DNA of 35,793 bases from the NCBI GenBank assembly GCA_021782655.1, contig JAJXUT010000016.1, positions 1 through 35,793 of the forward strand, given 5' to 3'. A model generated the notes under the pieces. It was not told where the DNA came from. It did no database searches and saw only the letters and a program-made list of their open reading frames with translations. Shown one piece after another: positions 26,301-34,103 of this stretch; position 1 is the first letter of the stretch, and the number at the start of each line of letters is the position of its first letter. The position numbers were made by a program, and so were the translations under genes. Source of the DNA: Deltaproteobacteria bacterium. Lineage in GTDB: Bacteria; Desulfobacterota; Desulfobulbia; Desulfobulbales; VMSU01.

Positions 26301-27471
26301 CCACCTGCTCGATCTTCACCGGCGAGGCGACCATCAGAAACTGCACCCCCTCCTGCTCCGCCTCGTGAATCACCCGCTGGTTGGCGCTCATCCCGGTGCG
26401 GGACTTGGAGAAGATGACCGTCACCTCGTCCACCCCCAGGCGGAGAAGGGAACGGGCCGCCTCCAGGGCGATGTTGTTGCCGCCGATCACCGCCGCCCGC
26501 CGGCCAACCTGCTCCACCTTCTTCTGGGCCACCAGGCGCAGGAAGTCGGTGGCGCTCATCACCCCCGGCAGGGTGGCGCCGGGGATCTCAAGCGGCTGAG
26601 CCGCCCAGGCCCCGACCCCGAGGAAGGTGGCGTCAAAGCCCTGGGCCTTTAAGTCGTCCAGGCCGAAGGTCTCGCCGAAACGCTGGTTGAACTTGACCGA
26701 GATGCCCATGGCCAGGATGGTGTTGGTCTCGTAGTCCAGCACCTTGCGGGGAATCTTGTAGGCCGGCAGGCCGTAGCGCAACATGCCCCCCAGCTTGGGC
26801 ATGGCCTCGAAGATGGTGACGTCGTGGCCTTTTCTCGCCAGGTAGAAGGAGGCGGTCAGTCCCGCTGGCCCCCCGCCGATCACCGCCACCCGTTTGCCGG
26901 TGCGGGGCTCGCAGGAGAGCTTCAAGTCGATGTTGTTGGTTAGGCACCAGTCGGCGACAAAGCGCTTCAGGTGGTTGATGGACACCGGCTCGTCCACCAG
27001 GATGCGCCGGCATCTGGTCTCGCAGAAACGGGGACAGACCCGGCCCACCGAGAAGGGGAACGGGTTCTTGTCCATGATCAGGCGCACCGCCTCTTCGTAC
27101 TCGCCCTTGGCCACATGGGCGATATAGCCCTGGACGTTGAGCTGGCCGGGACAGGTCAGGTTGCAGGGGGCCTTGCAGTCGCCGAAATGGGTGGCGGCCA
27201 GGATGGCCAGCCGCTGCTGGCGGTGCTTGCCCAAGGCCGGGGTGACGGTGGCGATCCGCATCCCCTCCGCAATCTCGGTCTGGCAGGCGCGCCTGGGGGC
27301 GTCTTCGCCCTCCACCTCGACTAGACACAGCTCGCAGGCCCGCTCCGGGAACTTACCCTTGACGTAACAGAGGGTGGGGATGGAGATCTCCGCCCGCCTG
27401 GCCGCCTCCAGGATGGTGATTCCCTCCTGGGCCATGATTTCCTTACCGTCGATTACGAGATTGACTGACAT
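23356..27471 (-). CDS. fdhA: NfnB/GltD-like NAD(P)H oxidoreductase fused to selenocysteine formate dehydrogenase catalytic subunit
   Basis: 1371 residues read through TGA 24993-24991 (U827). Domains: NuoG-type [2Fe-2S] ferredoxin at 1-75 (CYVKGKFPERACELCLVE); GltD-type Fe-S entry domain at about 90-185 (CNLTCPGQLNVQGYIA, VCPRFCETRC); FAD/NAD(P) domains to about 520 (VAVIGGGPAGLTASFYLARK); CLACGCSAFERC; ferredoxin clusters CIYCQRCANSC and CVACGRCAEFC; molybdopterin [4Fe-4S] site CPYCGAGC...GALCVKG from about 690. NNIDHCARL-U-HAPTVASLA is the classic active site at the Mo/W centre. The bis-MGD domain and a C-terminal molybdopterin-binding domain complete it. It interconverts formate and CO2. 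The second Rossmann motif is GGNNIALEAAR rather than GGGNTAMDAAR, so NAD(P) use is uncertain. No clear Shine-Dalgarno precedes ATG 27471, but the N-terminus matches the family. Confidence 0.92.
24963..24977 (-). promoter_or_regulatory. Putative bSECIS element of the formate dehydrogenase
   Basis: On the mRNA strand, TGGCCA-GTC-TGGCCA starts 14 bases after the TGA (24993-24991): a perfect 6-bp stem with a 3-base loop beginning with G, 19 bases from the UGA. The layout (UGA-CAC..., then a hairpin containing GTCTG) is very like the well-studied E. coli formate dehydrogenase SECIS. Confidence 0.8.
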
Positions 27472-27614
27472 TGCGTGGGTGGCATTTGTTAAGTTTTACA
27501 GTGACCACTCAGGTCGGTTAGGCCGTTAGGCTGTAGGCTATTAGGCAAAAACAAATCTGGCCCTATTAGCTCTCCACCCGCTGACTTTCTTCGTCATCCG
27601 GCCCCTGATCCGAC

Positions 27615-28976
27615 TCACTTTTTGGGCGCCGGTTTCCATTCCTTCAGGAAGGCCGGGATATGGCCCGCCTCCCGGGGGCCGATGGTGATGGTCCACTGGG
27701 GCAGTTCCTCCTCCAGTTCGCCCTTGATGGAGGCCAGGTAGCCGGGAATCAACAGCTCGCGGTGGTTGATCTTCTCCTCGATGCCGTTCTTCTTGATGAA
27801 CTGGGCGATCAGGTCGGCGCCGAACTTGCCCGCCGCCCAGGCGGTGAGCACCGACAGGCCTTCGGTGTCCTTGATCAGCAGCCAGGAAGGCACCTTCGAA
27901 CCCTCGATCTCGCCGGAGACGATGAAGTAGGTGAGCGAGAAGTTGCAGGTGATGATCACCGGTGAATCCGGCCCTGGGCCGTTTAGCGGGTAGATGTTCT
28001 CCTCCACCACCATGGGCCGCTGGGGGTCGGTGAAGATGTTCAACCGTTCAAGCAGCAGGGGGAAGAGCAGGTCGCCCTGCAGGTCGGAGAGGATGATGAT
28101 CCCGGCGTACTTGGCGATCATGACCGAGGAGATCATCGCCTCCAGCATCGGGTCGTCGCTCATCTCGCAGGGGAAGTTGAGGGTCGGGAAGCCGAGCGGC
28201 TTGTACTTCTTGGCGATGGCGCTGCGCCGGGCCACCACGTTATCCTCGAGGGCGGCGCGCACGGTGCGGGCCCCGGTGTCGATGACCAGGTCCTTGATGC
28301 CCGCCTGGAGCAGGCCCTCGGCAATAGCGATGGCGTCGTCCAGGTTTTTGCCCCGCACCGCCAGCGGGCAGCCAGTTTCCTGGGCCAGGGCCGCCATCTC
28401 CTTGGCGTTGTCGGAGGTTGCCCCGTAGAGCAGGGGCTTCTTGTCCTGGCAGGTCTTGACGGCGGCGGCAAGGTTGGCCGCGCTGTCGCTGATTAGGATC
28501 AGGCCGGCCTCGGGTGCCTTATCCAGCACCGTTTTTACCAGGCCGGCAAAGGAGGAGGCGTCGTTTTTGGCGTCCTTCACCGCCACCAGGTCGGCCTTCA
28601 AACGCACCCCGACCCGTTCGTACTGGAGTTTCTTGAAGTTTTCCAGGCGGCTGTTGACGGCGGCCTCGTCCATGGCGGTGGTGATCAGCACCCCGATGCC
28701 GGTGGGGTTCTCGAAGCGCTTCTCGTGCCGGAACAGGCAGGTCTCGCCGCCGGAGGTGAAGGTAGAGTCGCCGGCGCCGATCTTGATGGTGCGGATGGGC
28801 GGCGCCGAGGCCTCGCCGATGGTCTCCTTGACCGCGTCATCGACGTAGGGGCACTCGCCGATTTCGGCCTGACCCGCCGCCACCTTCATGGCAAAGGCCA
28901 AACAGGTTGGGATCTTACACTCCCCGCAGTTTTTTTTGGGTAGCATCTTCAGTATCTGTATACCGGTTAAAGCCAT
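27615..28976 (-). CDS. acsC: Corrinoid/iron-sulfur protein large (gamma) subunit
   Basis: Methyl carrier of the acetyl-CoA pathway; with AcsD it shuttles CH3 from methyl-THF (via AcsE) to the A-cluster of AcsB. 453 residues from ATG 28976, chosen because GGGAGG lies 9 bases upstream; the in-frame extension to 29024 is unlike the family. The N-terminal [4Fe-4S] motif C-x2-C-x4-C-x16-C is seen in NCGECKIPTCLAFAMKVAAG followed by the Cys of GECPY. A TIM-barrel region follows (about 90-320), with FPTLNFPCEMSDDPMLEAMI. The C-terminal cobamide-binding part has SGEIEGSKVPSWLLIKDTEG and LTAWAAGKFGAD. It lies between acsB and the Fdh fusion; the 143-base gap to the latter holds four short TAGGC repeats. 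Confidence 0.95.
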   Translation of the reverse strand: MALTGIQILKMLPKKNCGECKIPTCLAFAMKVAAGQAEIGECPYVDDAVKETIGEASAPPIRTIKIGAGDSTFTSGGETCLFRHEKRFENPTGIGVLITTAMDEAAVNSRLENFKKLQYERVGVRLKADLVAVKDAKNDASSFAGLVKTVLDKAPEAGLILISDSAANLAAAVKTCQDKKPLLYGATSDNAKEMAALAQETGCPLAVRGKNLDDAIAIAEGLLQAGIKDLVIDTGARTVRAALEDNVVARRSAIAKKYKPLGFPTLNFPCEMSDDPMLEAMISSVMIAKYAGIIILSDLQGDLLFPLLLERLNIFTDPQRPMVVEENIYPLNGPGPDSPVIITCNFSLTYFIVSGEIEGSKVPSWLLIKDTEGLSVLTAWAAGKFGADLIAQFIKKNGIEEKINHRELLIPGYLASIKGELEEELPQWTITIGPREAGHIPAFLKEWKPAPKK

Positions 28977-29150
28977 GTGTGTTTCCCTCCCATCATTGGT
29001 CGCCCGCCCGGGGACCGTAAGCAACGATTATCGGAATATATTTGTAAGGTAACTTTCGTAAGGGTGGTTGATCGGGGTCGCTTGCTGGCCGGCGTCAACT
29101 GCACCCGGTTTTTTGGTCGCGATAGCCTAACCACCGACAGCCTATGAACT

Positions 29151-31355
29151 TTATACCGCCGCTTCCATGGAGAGGGCGGGGTGGTTCTTCTCCTTCAAGA
29201 ATTTCAGGATCTGCTCCTCGGTGTCGCCCTGCTCCTCTGTGGCGATCATGTCGAACAGCTCCGGCATGCCGATGGCCTCGCAGCGCTTGATCAGCTTGTC
29301 CTTGATCTCCTCCTTCAGGGCCTTGGGCAGCCAGACCAGGCGCTTCAAGCCGCCTTCGGCCAAGAGCAGCTTGGGGCTTGAGATGTAGTGCTTGGATACC
29401 CCCATGAAGCCCGGGGTCTGGGCCCCACCGCCCGCCATGCCGGCCAGGGTGGTGAACTTCATTCCGGAAGGCGTCATGCCCCGGAAGTCGCGATCCACGA
29501 TCATCACCCCGTTGCACTGGGGCAGCATGGCGGCGATGCACTCGAAGCAGCCGCAGGCGGTCATGGGGTTGTTCATCAGCGAGTAACAGTCCACCTCCGG
29601 CACCGCTCCCCGCGAGGCCTGCTGGACAAAGGCGTTGATCCCGGCGAACGATCCCTGGGTGGGGTTTAAGCACTCGCCCTTTTCCACCGGCTGGTTGGGG
29701 CCGGTGGGGTTGATCTGGTAGGAGGCCTTGCCGTCCAGCCAGTTGTAGGCCCCGCACATGCCGATCCGCTCCGGGGTGATGATGCAGACGTGACTGGGGG
29801 CGAACGACTGACAAAGGGTGCAGGAGTAGAAGATGTCCTCGGTCTCGTCGGTCATGCTGCCCAGGCGCAGGTCGCGTTCGTCATAGACCTTGTGGGCCAG
29901 GCGCTGCACCTCCTCCACCTTGTTCTGGACAGTGAAGATCTTGACCTGCACCTTGTCCAGGATGGCCCCGAACTCCTGGTGCAGCTTGCCGTGCAGCACC
30001 TTGCCGATATGGGAGAAGGAGAAGCCCTTCTCCACCGCCCCCTTGCCGATGCGGATCCACATGATGTTCCGCTGGCCGATGTGCATGATCCCCTGGATAT
30101 AGTTGATTAAGTGATGGAACTGACGCTCCAGGATGGGCTCGAAATCGGACTGCATCTCGCGGCCCGCCACCTCGACCAGGATGGCGATGGGCAGATTCTG
30201 GCCCGCCTTGATGTCCTTGATGTCCGGGCCTTCAACCACCACCAGGCCGTCCTGCACCTCGTCCATGTGCTTGGAGATCAGCACCTCGACCCCGCTGGTG
30301 CGACCGCCGCCGCACTCCATGAACAGGTCGTCCTTGCGGATGCGCTCGCCCTCGAAGGCCGGGCCGAAGGCCATGGGGATGTCGATCTTGGTGATGCTTA
30401 CTTTAAGTCCCCGCACCTCGATGGCCTTTTGCACGATCTCCTCGTGCGGCACCCGGCTCACCACGTGCTCGTAGGTGCAGATGCCGGTGGGCAAGACCTC
30501 GGGGATGTCCCAGTCGGAGATGGTGGGGAAGCCCCAGTTGATGGCCCCGGCGGCGTTGGCGTACCACTCGTCGGAGACCTCGCCCAGGGCCATGACGAAG
30601 GCAAAGGTACGGTCCTTGTTGTAGATCAGGTTGCCCTGGTAATCGCCCGGCTTGATGCCGCCGAAGGCCAAGGCCACCCGGCAGGCGAAGCCGATGGCGA
30701 ACACCGCCGAGGTGTAGGTGGGGCCAAAGGGCACCAGCCGGGTGTTCCAGCCCACCTGGACGCCGGCGGCGAGCAACTGTTCGGCCATGCGGACGCCACC
30801 CGTGTGGTCGTGCATGAAGATGTAGAGGTTTTTCTCTTGCAGCTCCAGGGCGATTTTGCTGGCGATCTCCTTGGTGGGCGGGGCCCCGACGATGGCCGCA
30901 AAACCGGGGGCAGTGCCGTCCACGAACTCCACCCCGCGCTTTCTGAAGATGACGTCGTCCGCCGCCCCCAGCCAGATGTTTTCGGCCAGGGGGTCTTCGG
31001 TCTTGGTGTAGAAGTTGGGTTCGTTTAGGTAGCGGATGGCCTCAAACATCTCCTCGGCGAAGAAGGTGGCCATGCCGGCGTCCAGGGCCTGGCCCAGGTA
31101 GGGCAGCCAGACGTTGTCGCCCACCACGGGCGGCAGGAGCTTGCGGCACTCCTGAAAGATGTCCTTCATGTCGCCTAGATTTTTAACCTTGGCCCCCAAC
31201 ATGCTGTAGATGACGGGCAGGAAATAGGCGGTGTTGGGATAGGCCACCTCGTGCTCGGCCCCGAACTTCTTGACGGCCTCGTCGAAACTCGCCTCCGCCA
31301 TATCGACGATCTTGTGGGCGCCGCGGATGGCGGCGGAACAGATAATTTTCGACAT
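29151..31355 (-). CDS. acsB: Acetyl-CoA synthase (CODH/ACS complex, A-cluster subunit)
   Basis: Joins CO, a methyl group and CoA into acetyl-CoA, or runs the reverse. 734 residues, full bacterial length. The A-cluster ligands are all visible with the exact spacing known from Moorella: C-x2-C-x8-C-x9-C in YSCTLCQSFAPSHVC...GMCGAYNW, then CGC in TACGCFECIAAM. The N-terminal domain that docks CODH begins MSKIICSAAIRGAHKIVDMA. AGGAG lies 7 bases before the ATG. The gene begins 36 bases after the MetF-AcsD fusion stop. The 174-base gap to acsC (28977-29150) holds an AT-rich patch and short AGCCTA motifs but no gene. Confidence 0.97.
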   Translation of the reverse strand: MSKIICSAAIRGAHKIVDMAEASFDEAVKKFGAEHEVAYPNTAYFLPVIYSMLGAKVKNLGDMKDIFQECRKLLPPVVGDNVWLPYLGQALDAGMATFFAEEMFEAIRYLNEPNFYTKTEDPLAENIWLGAADDVIFRKRGVEFVDGTAPGFAAIVGAPPTKEIASKIALELQEKNLYIFMHDHTGGVRMAEQLLAAGVQVGWNTRLVPFGPTYTSAVFAIGFACRVALAFGGIKPGDYQGNLIYNKDRTFAFVMALGEVSDEWYANAAGAINWGFPTISDWDIPEVLPTGICTYEHVVSRVPHEEIVQKAIEVRGLKVSITKIDIPMAFGPAFEGERIRKDDLFMECGGGRTSGVEVLISKHMDEVQDGLVVVEGPDIKDIKAGQNLPIAILVEVAGREMQSDFEPILERQFHHLINYIQGIMHIGQRNIMWIRIGKGAVEKGFSFSHIGKVLHGKLHQEFGAILDKVQVKIFTVQNKVEEVQRLAHKVYDERDLRLGSMTDETEDIFYSCTLCQSFAPSHVCIITPERIGMCGAYNWLDGKASYQINPTGPNQPVEKGECLNPTQGSFAGINAFVQQASRGAVPEVDCYSLMNNPMTACGCFECIAAMLPQCNGVMIVDRDFRGMTPSGMKFTTLAGMAGGGAQTPGFMGVSKHYISSPKLLLAEGGLKRLVWLPKALKEEIKDKLIKRCEAIGMPELFDMIATEEQGDTEEQILKFLKEKNHPALSMEAAV

Positions 31356-31391
31356 TGTAAAACTCCTTCTTCTCTCTTGAGTGGGTATGAG

Positions 31392-34025
31392 TTAGCCCAT
31401 CAGGCCGTTGATCAGGGACTTGGTCAGGCTGACCGCCTGGGGATGCCGCATGACCAGCACGTCGCCGCCGCACATCAACATGCAGCTGGCGGTGATCGCC
31501 TCCATCATCACCGCCCGTCGCTCCTGGTCGCCGAGAAGAGCGTCGGAGGGCAGGCGGCACTCCTTGGCCTTCCACACCTCGCGGCCCAGGTTGCAGATGA
31601 AGGGCACCTGGAGTTTTTCGTCCTTCTGGGTCAGGGCCGCGAGCCGGATGCGCTCCATGACCGAGTAGGTGTATTCAATGCCGTAGCCCAGGGCGCCGAT
31701 GGAGGGGTCCATCAGGACGTTGTTCAAGGAGACGCCTAAGTTTTCGAGCAGGATGTTGAGCTGTTTGGCGAGGTTGACATCGATGGGCGAGGCCGCCACC
31801 ATCGGGTGGCCGAAGGCCATGGCGGTGGCGCCCAGCGACCGGTAGTTGGCGTCGGAGAGCGGGGCCAGGCAGACCTTCTTGTCGCCGATCATGGCGGTGA
31901 TCTCGCGCAGGGTCTCGGTATCCTTTTCGGCGTTGCCGCAGCCCCAGACGATGATCGGGACCTCCACCGCTGCGATCACCGCCCCCGCAGTCTTGGCCGC
32001 CTCCGAGGAGGGCCGGTTCATGCCGTTGGGATCGGTGCTGACCAAGGACAGACAGACCGCCTCGGCCTGGTACTGGTTGACGCACTTCTTGGCCCAGGCG
32101 GCGGGGTCACCAAGGACATCGCTGAAGTGGCGGCTCAAGGCCTCCGGCCATTCCTCGGGCGGGGTGTCGAGCACGTCCATGGCGATTAGGGGCCGGTTCT
32201 TCATCCCACCTTCGAAGAGCTGGAAGGGCAGGGTGTCGGTGCCGCCCACGGTGACGGTGTGGTCGCCGTTGCCCAGGACTACCTCGCGGATGGCGCCGGT
32301 GTACTCCCGCAGGTAGTGATCCGCCGGCACCTTGCTGGCCCTAGCCTTGAGCGGGGTGACCTCCACCGACAGGGCGGCGGCGCCGGTTATCGAGGGGGCC
32401 GGGGCGGGTTGAGCCGCCGTCTTGGCCGCTTCCGCCTTTTTCGCCTCTGCCGCCTGGAGCTCGGCGGCCTGCTTCGCCGCTGCCGCCGCCTTGGCCTCGG
32501 CGGCTTTTTTTGCATCTTCCGCCGCCTGGGCCGCTGCCGCCTGCTTGGCCTTAGCCTCGGCCTCTGCCCTGGCCTTGGCCTCGGCGGTCTGCTTCGCCTC
32601 TTCGGCGGCCTGGGCCTTGGCCGCCTGCTTGGCCTCGTCAACCGCCGGGACAGTCGGGGTCGGGGGCGGAGTAACGGGGGCGGGGGCGGTCGGAGTCGGG
32701 GGCGCTGCCGATCCTTGGGCCGCCGCGTGTTCCTTGACCAAGATGGCCTCGGCGCCGGCGAATTTCACCAGGGCCTCGAACTGATCGTCACTTAGGCCGT
32801 AGGCCTTCTTCAGGGAGGCCAGCCCCAGGCGCACGGATTCGAGCGCCATTAAACGTTCTCTTTCATTCATCGCATGTTCTCCTGCATCGTCGGTATCGGT
32901 CGTGGTAAGCGAAACGGTGGCGGCGGGGATGGCCGGGGCGAGCGAGACGGCCTGGGCCTTGGCTTGGGCGATAATCCGGGCGGCCTCGGCCTTGGCCTCA
33001 TTGAGCAGGGCCTCGCGCTCGGCCTGGGAGCCGTCAGGGGCCGGGGCGGTCTGGACGGTGATGGTCTCGGTCGTTCCGCCGATGGCCGGGGCCACGGTCA
33101 CCTCGACCTGCGGGCGGTTGTCTAAGCCGGCCAGTTTGACGATCTCCGGCACGGCGCCCTCCCACTCGATGGCCATGACGTGCACCCCGCTGACGCCCTT
33201 GATCTCCCGCACCTGGTTGATGATGTCCACGCAGATGCGGATGCCCTCCTCTTCCTTGTTTTTTACGCCCTTTAAGCGGTCGATTATTGCCTCCGGCACG
33301 TCTAGGCCCGGCACGAACTTCTTCATGTAGTTGGCCATGCCCAACGACTTGGGCGGGGTGACCCCGGCCAGGATATAGGCCTTGTCGGTCAGGCCCAGGT
33401 CGCGGGCCGCCCGCATGAACTCGGCAAATTTCTCGACGTTATAGACGATCTGGGTCTGGATGAAGTCGGCGCCGTTCGCGATCTTCTTGCCCATGCGCAG
33501 GGCCCGAAACTCGGGGCTTGGCCCGGCGAAGGGGTTGGCGGCGGCCCCTAAAAACAGCCGGGGCTCGGAGTCTTTTATCTTCTCCCCGCACTGGAACTCC
33601 TGGTTGTCGCGCAGGTTCTTCATCATCCCTAGAAGCTGGATGGAGTCCATGTCGAAGACGCCCTTGGAGCCGGGGTGGTTGCCGAACTTCTGGTGGTCGC
33701 CGGTCAGGCAGAGGAGGTTTTTCAACCCCAGGGCGCTGGCCCCCAGGATGTCGCTCTGCATCCCGATCCGGTTGCGGTCCCGGCAGGTCATCTGGATGAC
33801 CGGCTCCACCCCCTCGGAGAGGGCGATCAGGCCGGCGGCGATGCTGCTCATCCGGACGATGGCGGTCTGGCAATCGGTGATGTTGACCGCGTCCACATGG
33901 CCCTTGAGCAAGCGGGCCTTCTGGCGCACCACCTCTAGGGAGCTGCTCTTGGGCGGGCCGAGTTCCCCGGTGACCGCAAATTGACCAGACCGTAAGATAT
34001 GTTCTAAACGGCTACCTGCTTTCAT
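31392..34025 (-). CDS. Fused methylenetetrahydrofolate reductase - corrinoid/iron-sulfur protein small subunit (MetF-AcsD)
   Basis: One uninterrupted 877-residue frame. Residues 1-310 are a short-type MetF flavoprotein (FAVTGELGPPKSSSLEVV, DAVNITDCQ, MTCRDRNRIGMQSDILGASA, LCLTGDHQKF, and the normal MetF end GVHVMAIEWEGAVPEIVKLA) that makes methyl-THF. Residues 310-385 are a helical/disordered linker. From M386 comes a helical segment (MALESVRLGLASLKKAYGLS), then a Pro/Thr stretch and about 75 residues of Ala/Lys/Glu repeats like the TolA rod. Residues 552-877 are a full AcsD (TIM barrel; EWPEALSRHF, MNRPSSEAAKTAG, MDPSIGALGYGIEYTYSVME). A strong ribosome-binding site and ATG sit inside the frame before M386 (separate entry), so AcsD may also be made alone (492 residues). 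It lies between the CODH gene and acsB. Confidence 0.92.
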   Translation of the reverse strand: MKAGSRLEHILRSGQFAVTGELGPPKSSSLEVVRQKARLLKGHVDAVNITDCQTAIVRMSSIAAGLIALSEGVEPVIQMTCRDRNRIGMQSDILGASALGLKNLLCLTGDHQKFGNHPGSKGVFDMDSIQLLGMMKNLRDNQEFQCGEKIKDSEPRLFLGAAANPFAGPSPEFRALRMGKKIANGADFIQTQIVYNVEKFAEFMRAARDLGLTDKAYILAGVTPPKSLGMANYMKKFVPGLDVPEAIIDRLKGVKNKEEEGIRICVDIINQVREIKGVSGVHVMAIEWEGAVPEIVKLAGLDNRPQVEVTVAPAIGGTTETITVQTAPAPDGSQAEREALLNEAKAEAARIIAQAKAQAVSLAPAIPAATVSLTTTDTDDAGEHAMNERERLMALESVRLGLASLKKAYGLSDDQFEALVKFAGAEAILVKEHAAAQGSAAPPTPTAPAPVTPPPTPTVPAVDEAKQAAKAQAAEEAKQTAEAKARAEAEAKAKQAAAAQAAEDAKKAAEAKAAAAAKQAAELQAAEAKKAEAAKTAAQPAPAPSITGAAALSVEVTPLKARASKVPADHYLREYTGAIREVVLGNGDHTVTVGGTDTLPFQLFEGGMKNRPLIAMDVLDTPPEEWPEALSRHFSDVLGDPAAWAKKCVNQYQAEAVCLSLVSTDPNGMNRPSSEAAKTAGAVIAAVEVPIIVWGCGNAEKDTETLREITAMIGDKKVCLAPLSDANYRSLGATAMAFGHPMVAASPIDVNLAKQLNILLENLGVSLNNVLMDPSIGALGYGIEYTYSVMERIRLAALTQKDEKLQVPFICNLGREVWKAKECRLPSDALLGDQERRAVMMEAITASCMLMCGGDVLVMRHPQAVSLTKSLINGLMG
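32868..32883 (-). promoter_or_regulatory. Internal ribosome-binding site and ATG within the metF-acsD fusion
   Basis: On the coding strand AGGAG (32883-32879), 8 bases, then ATG (32870-32868), which is codon 386 of the fusion and in frame. The following codons (AAT GAA AGA GAA CGT TTA) are AT-rich and unlike the GC-rich surroundings, as expected at a genuine translation start. Confidence 0.65.
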
Positions 34026-34103
34026 GAAGACGTATTCCTGAAGAAGAAGGTTAGGGGTGACGGGTCACCCTTGGTTTCCGGGGCGCGGCTGGCGCTCTCC
34101 GTC

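Noticed and set aside
32259-32795. Plus-strand ORF rich in Gly/Leu/Arg opposite the Ala-rich tether
   Set aside because: Antisense shadow of the repeated Ala/Lys/Glu codons in the MetF-AcsD gene.
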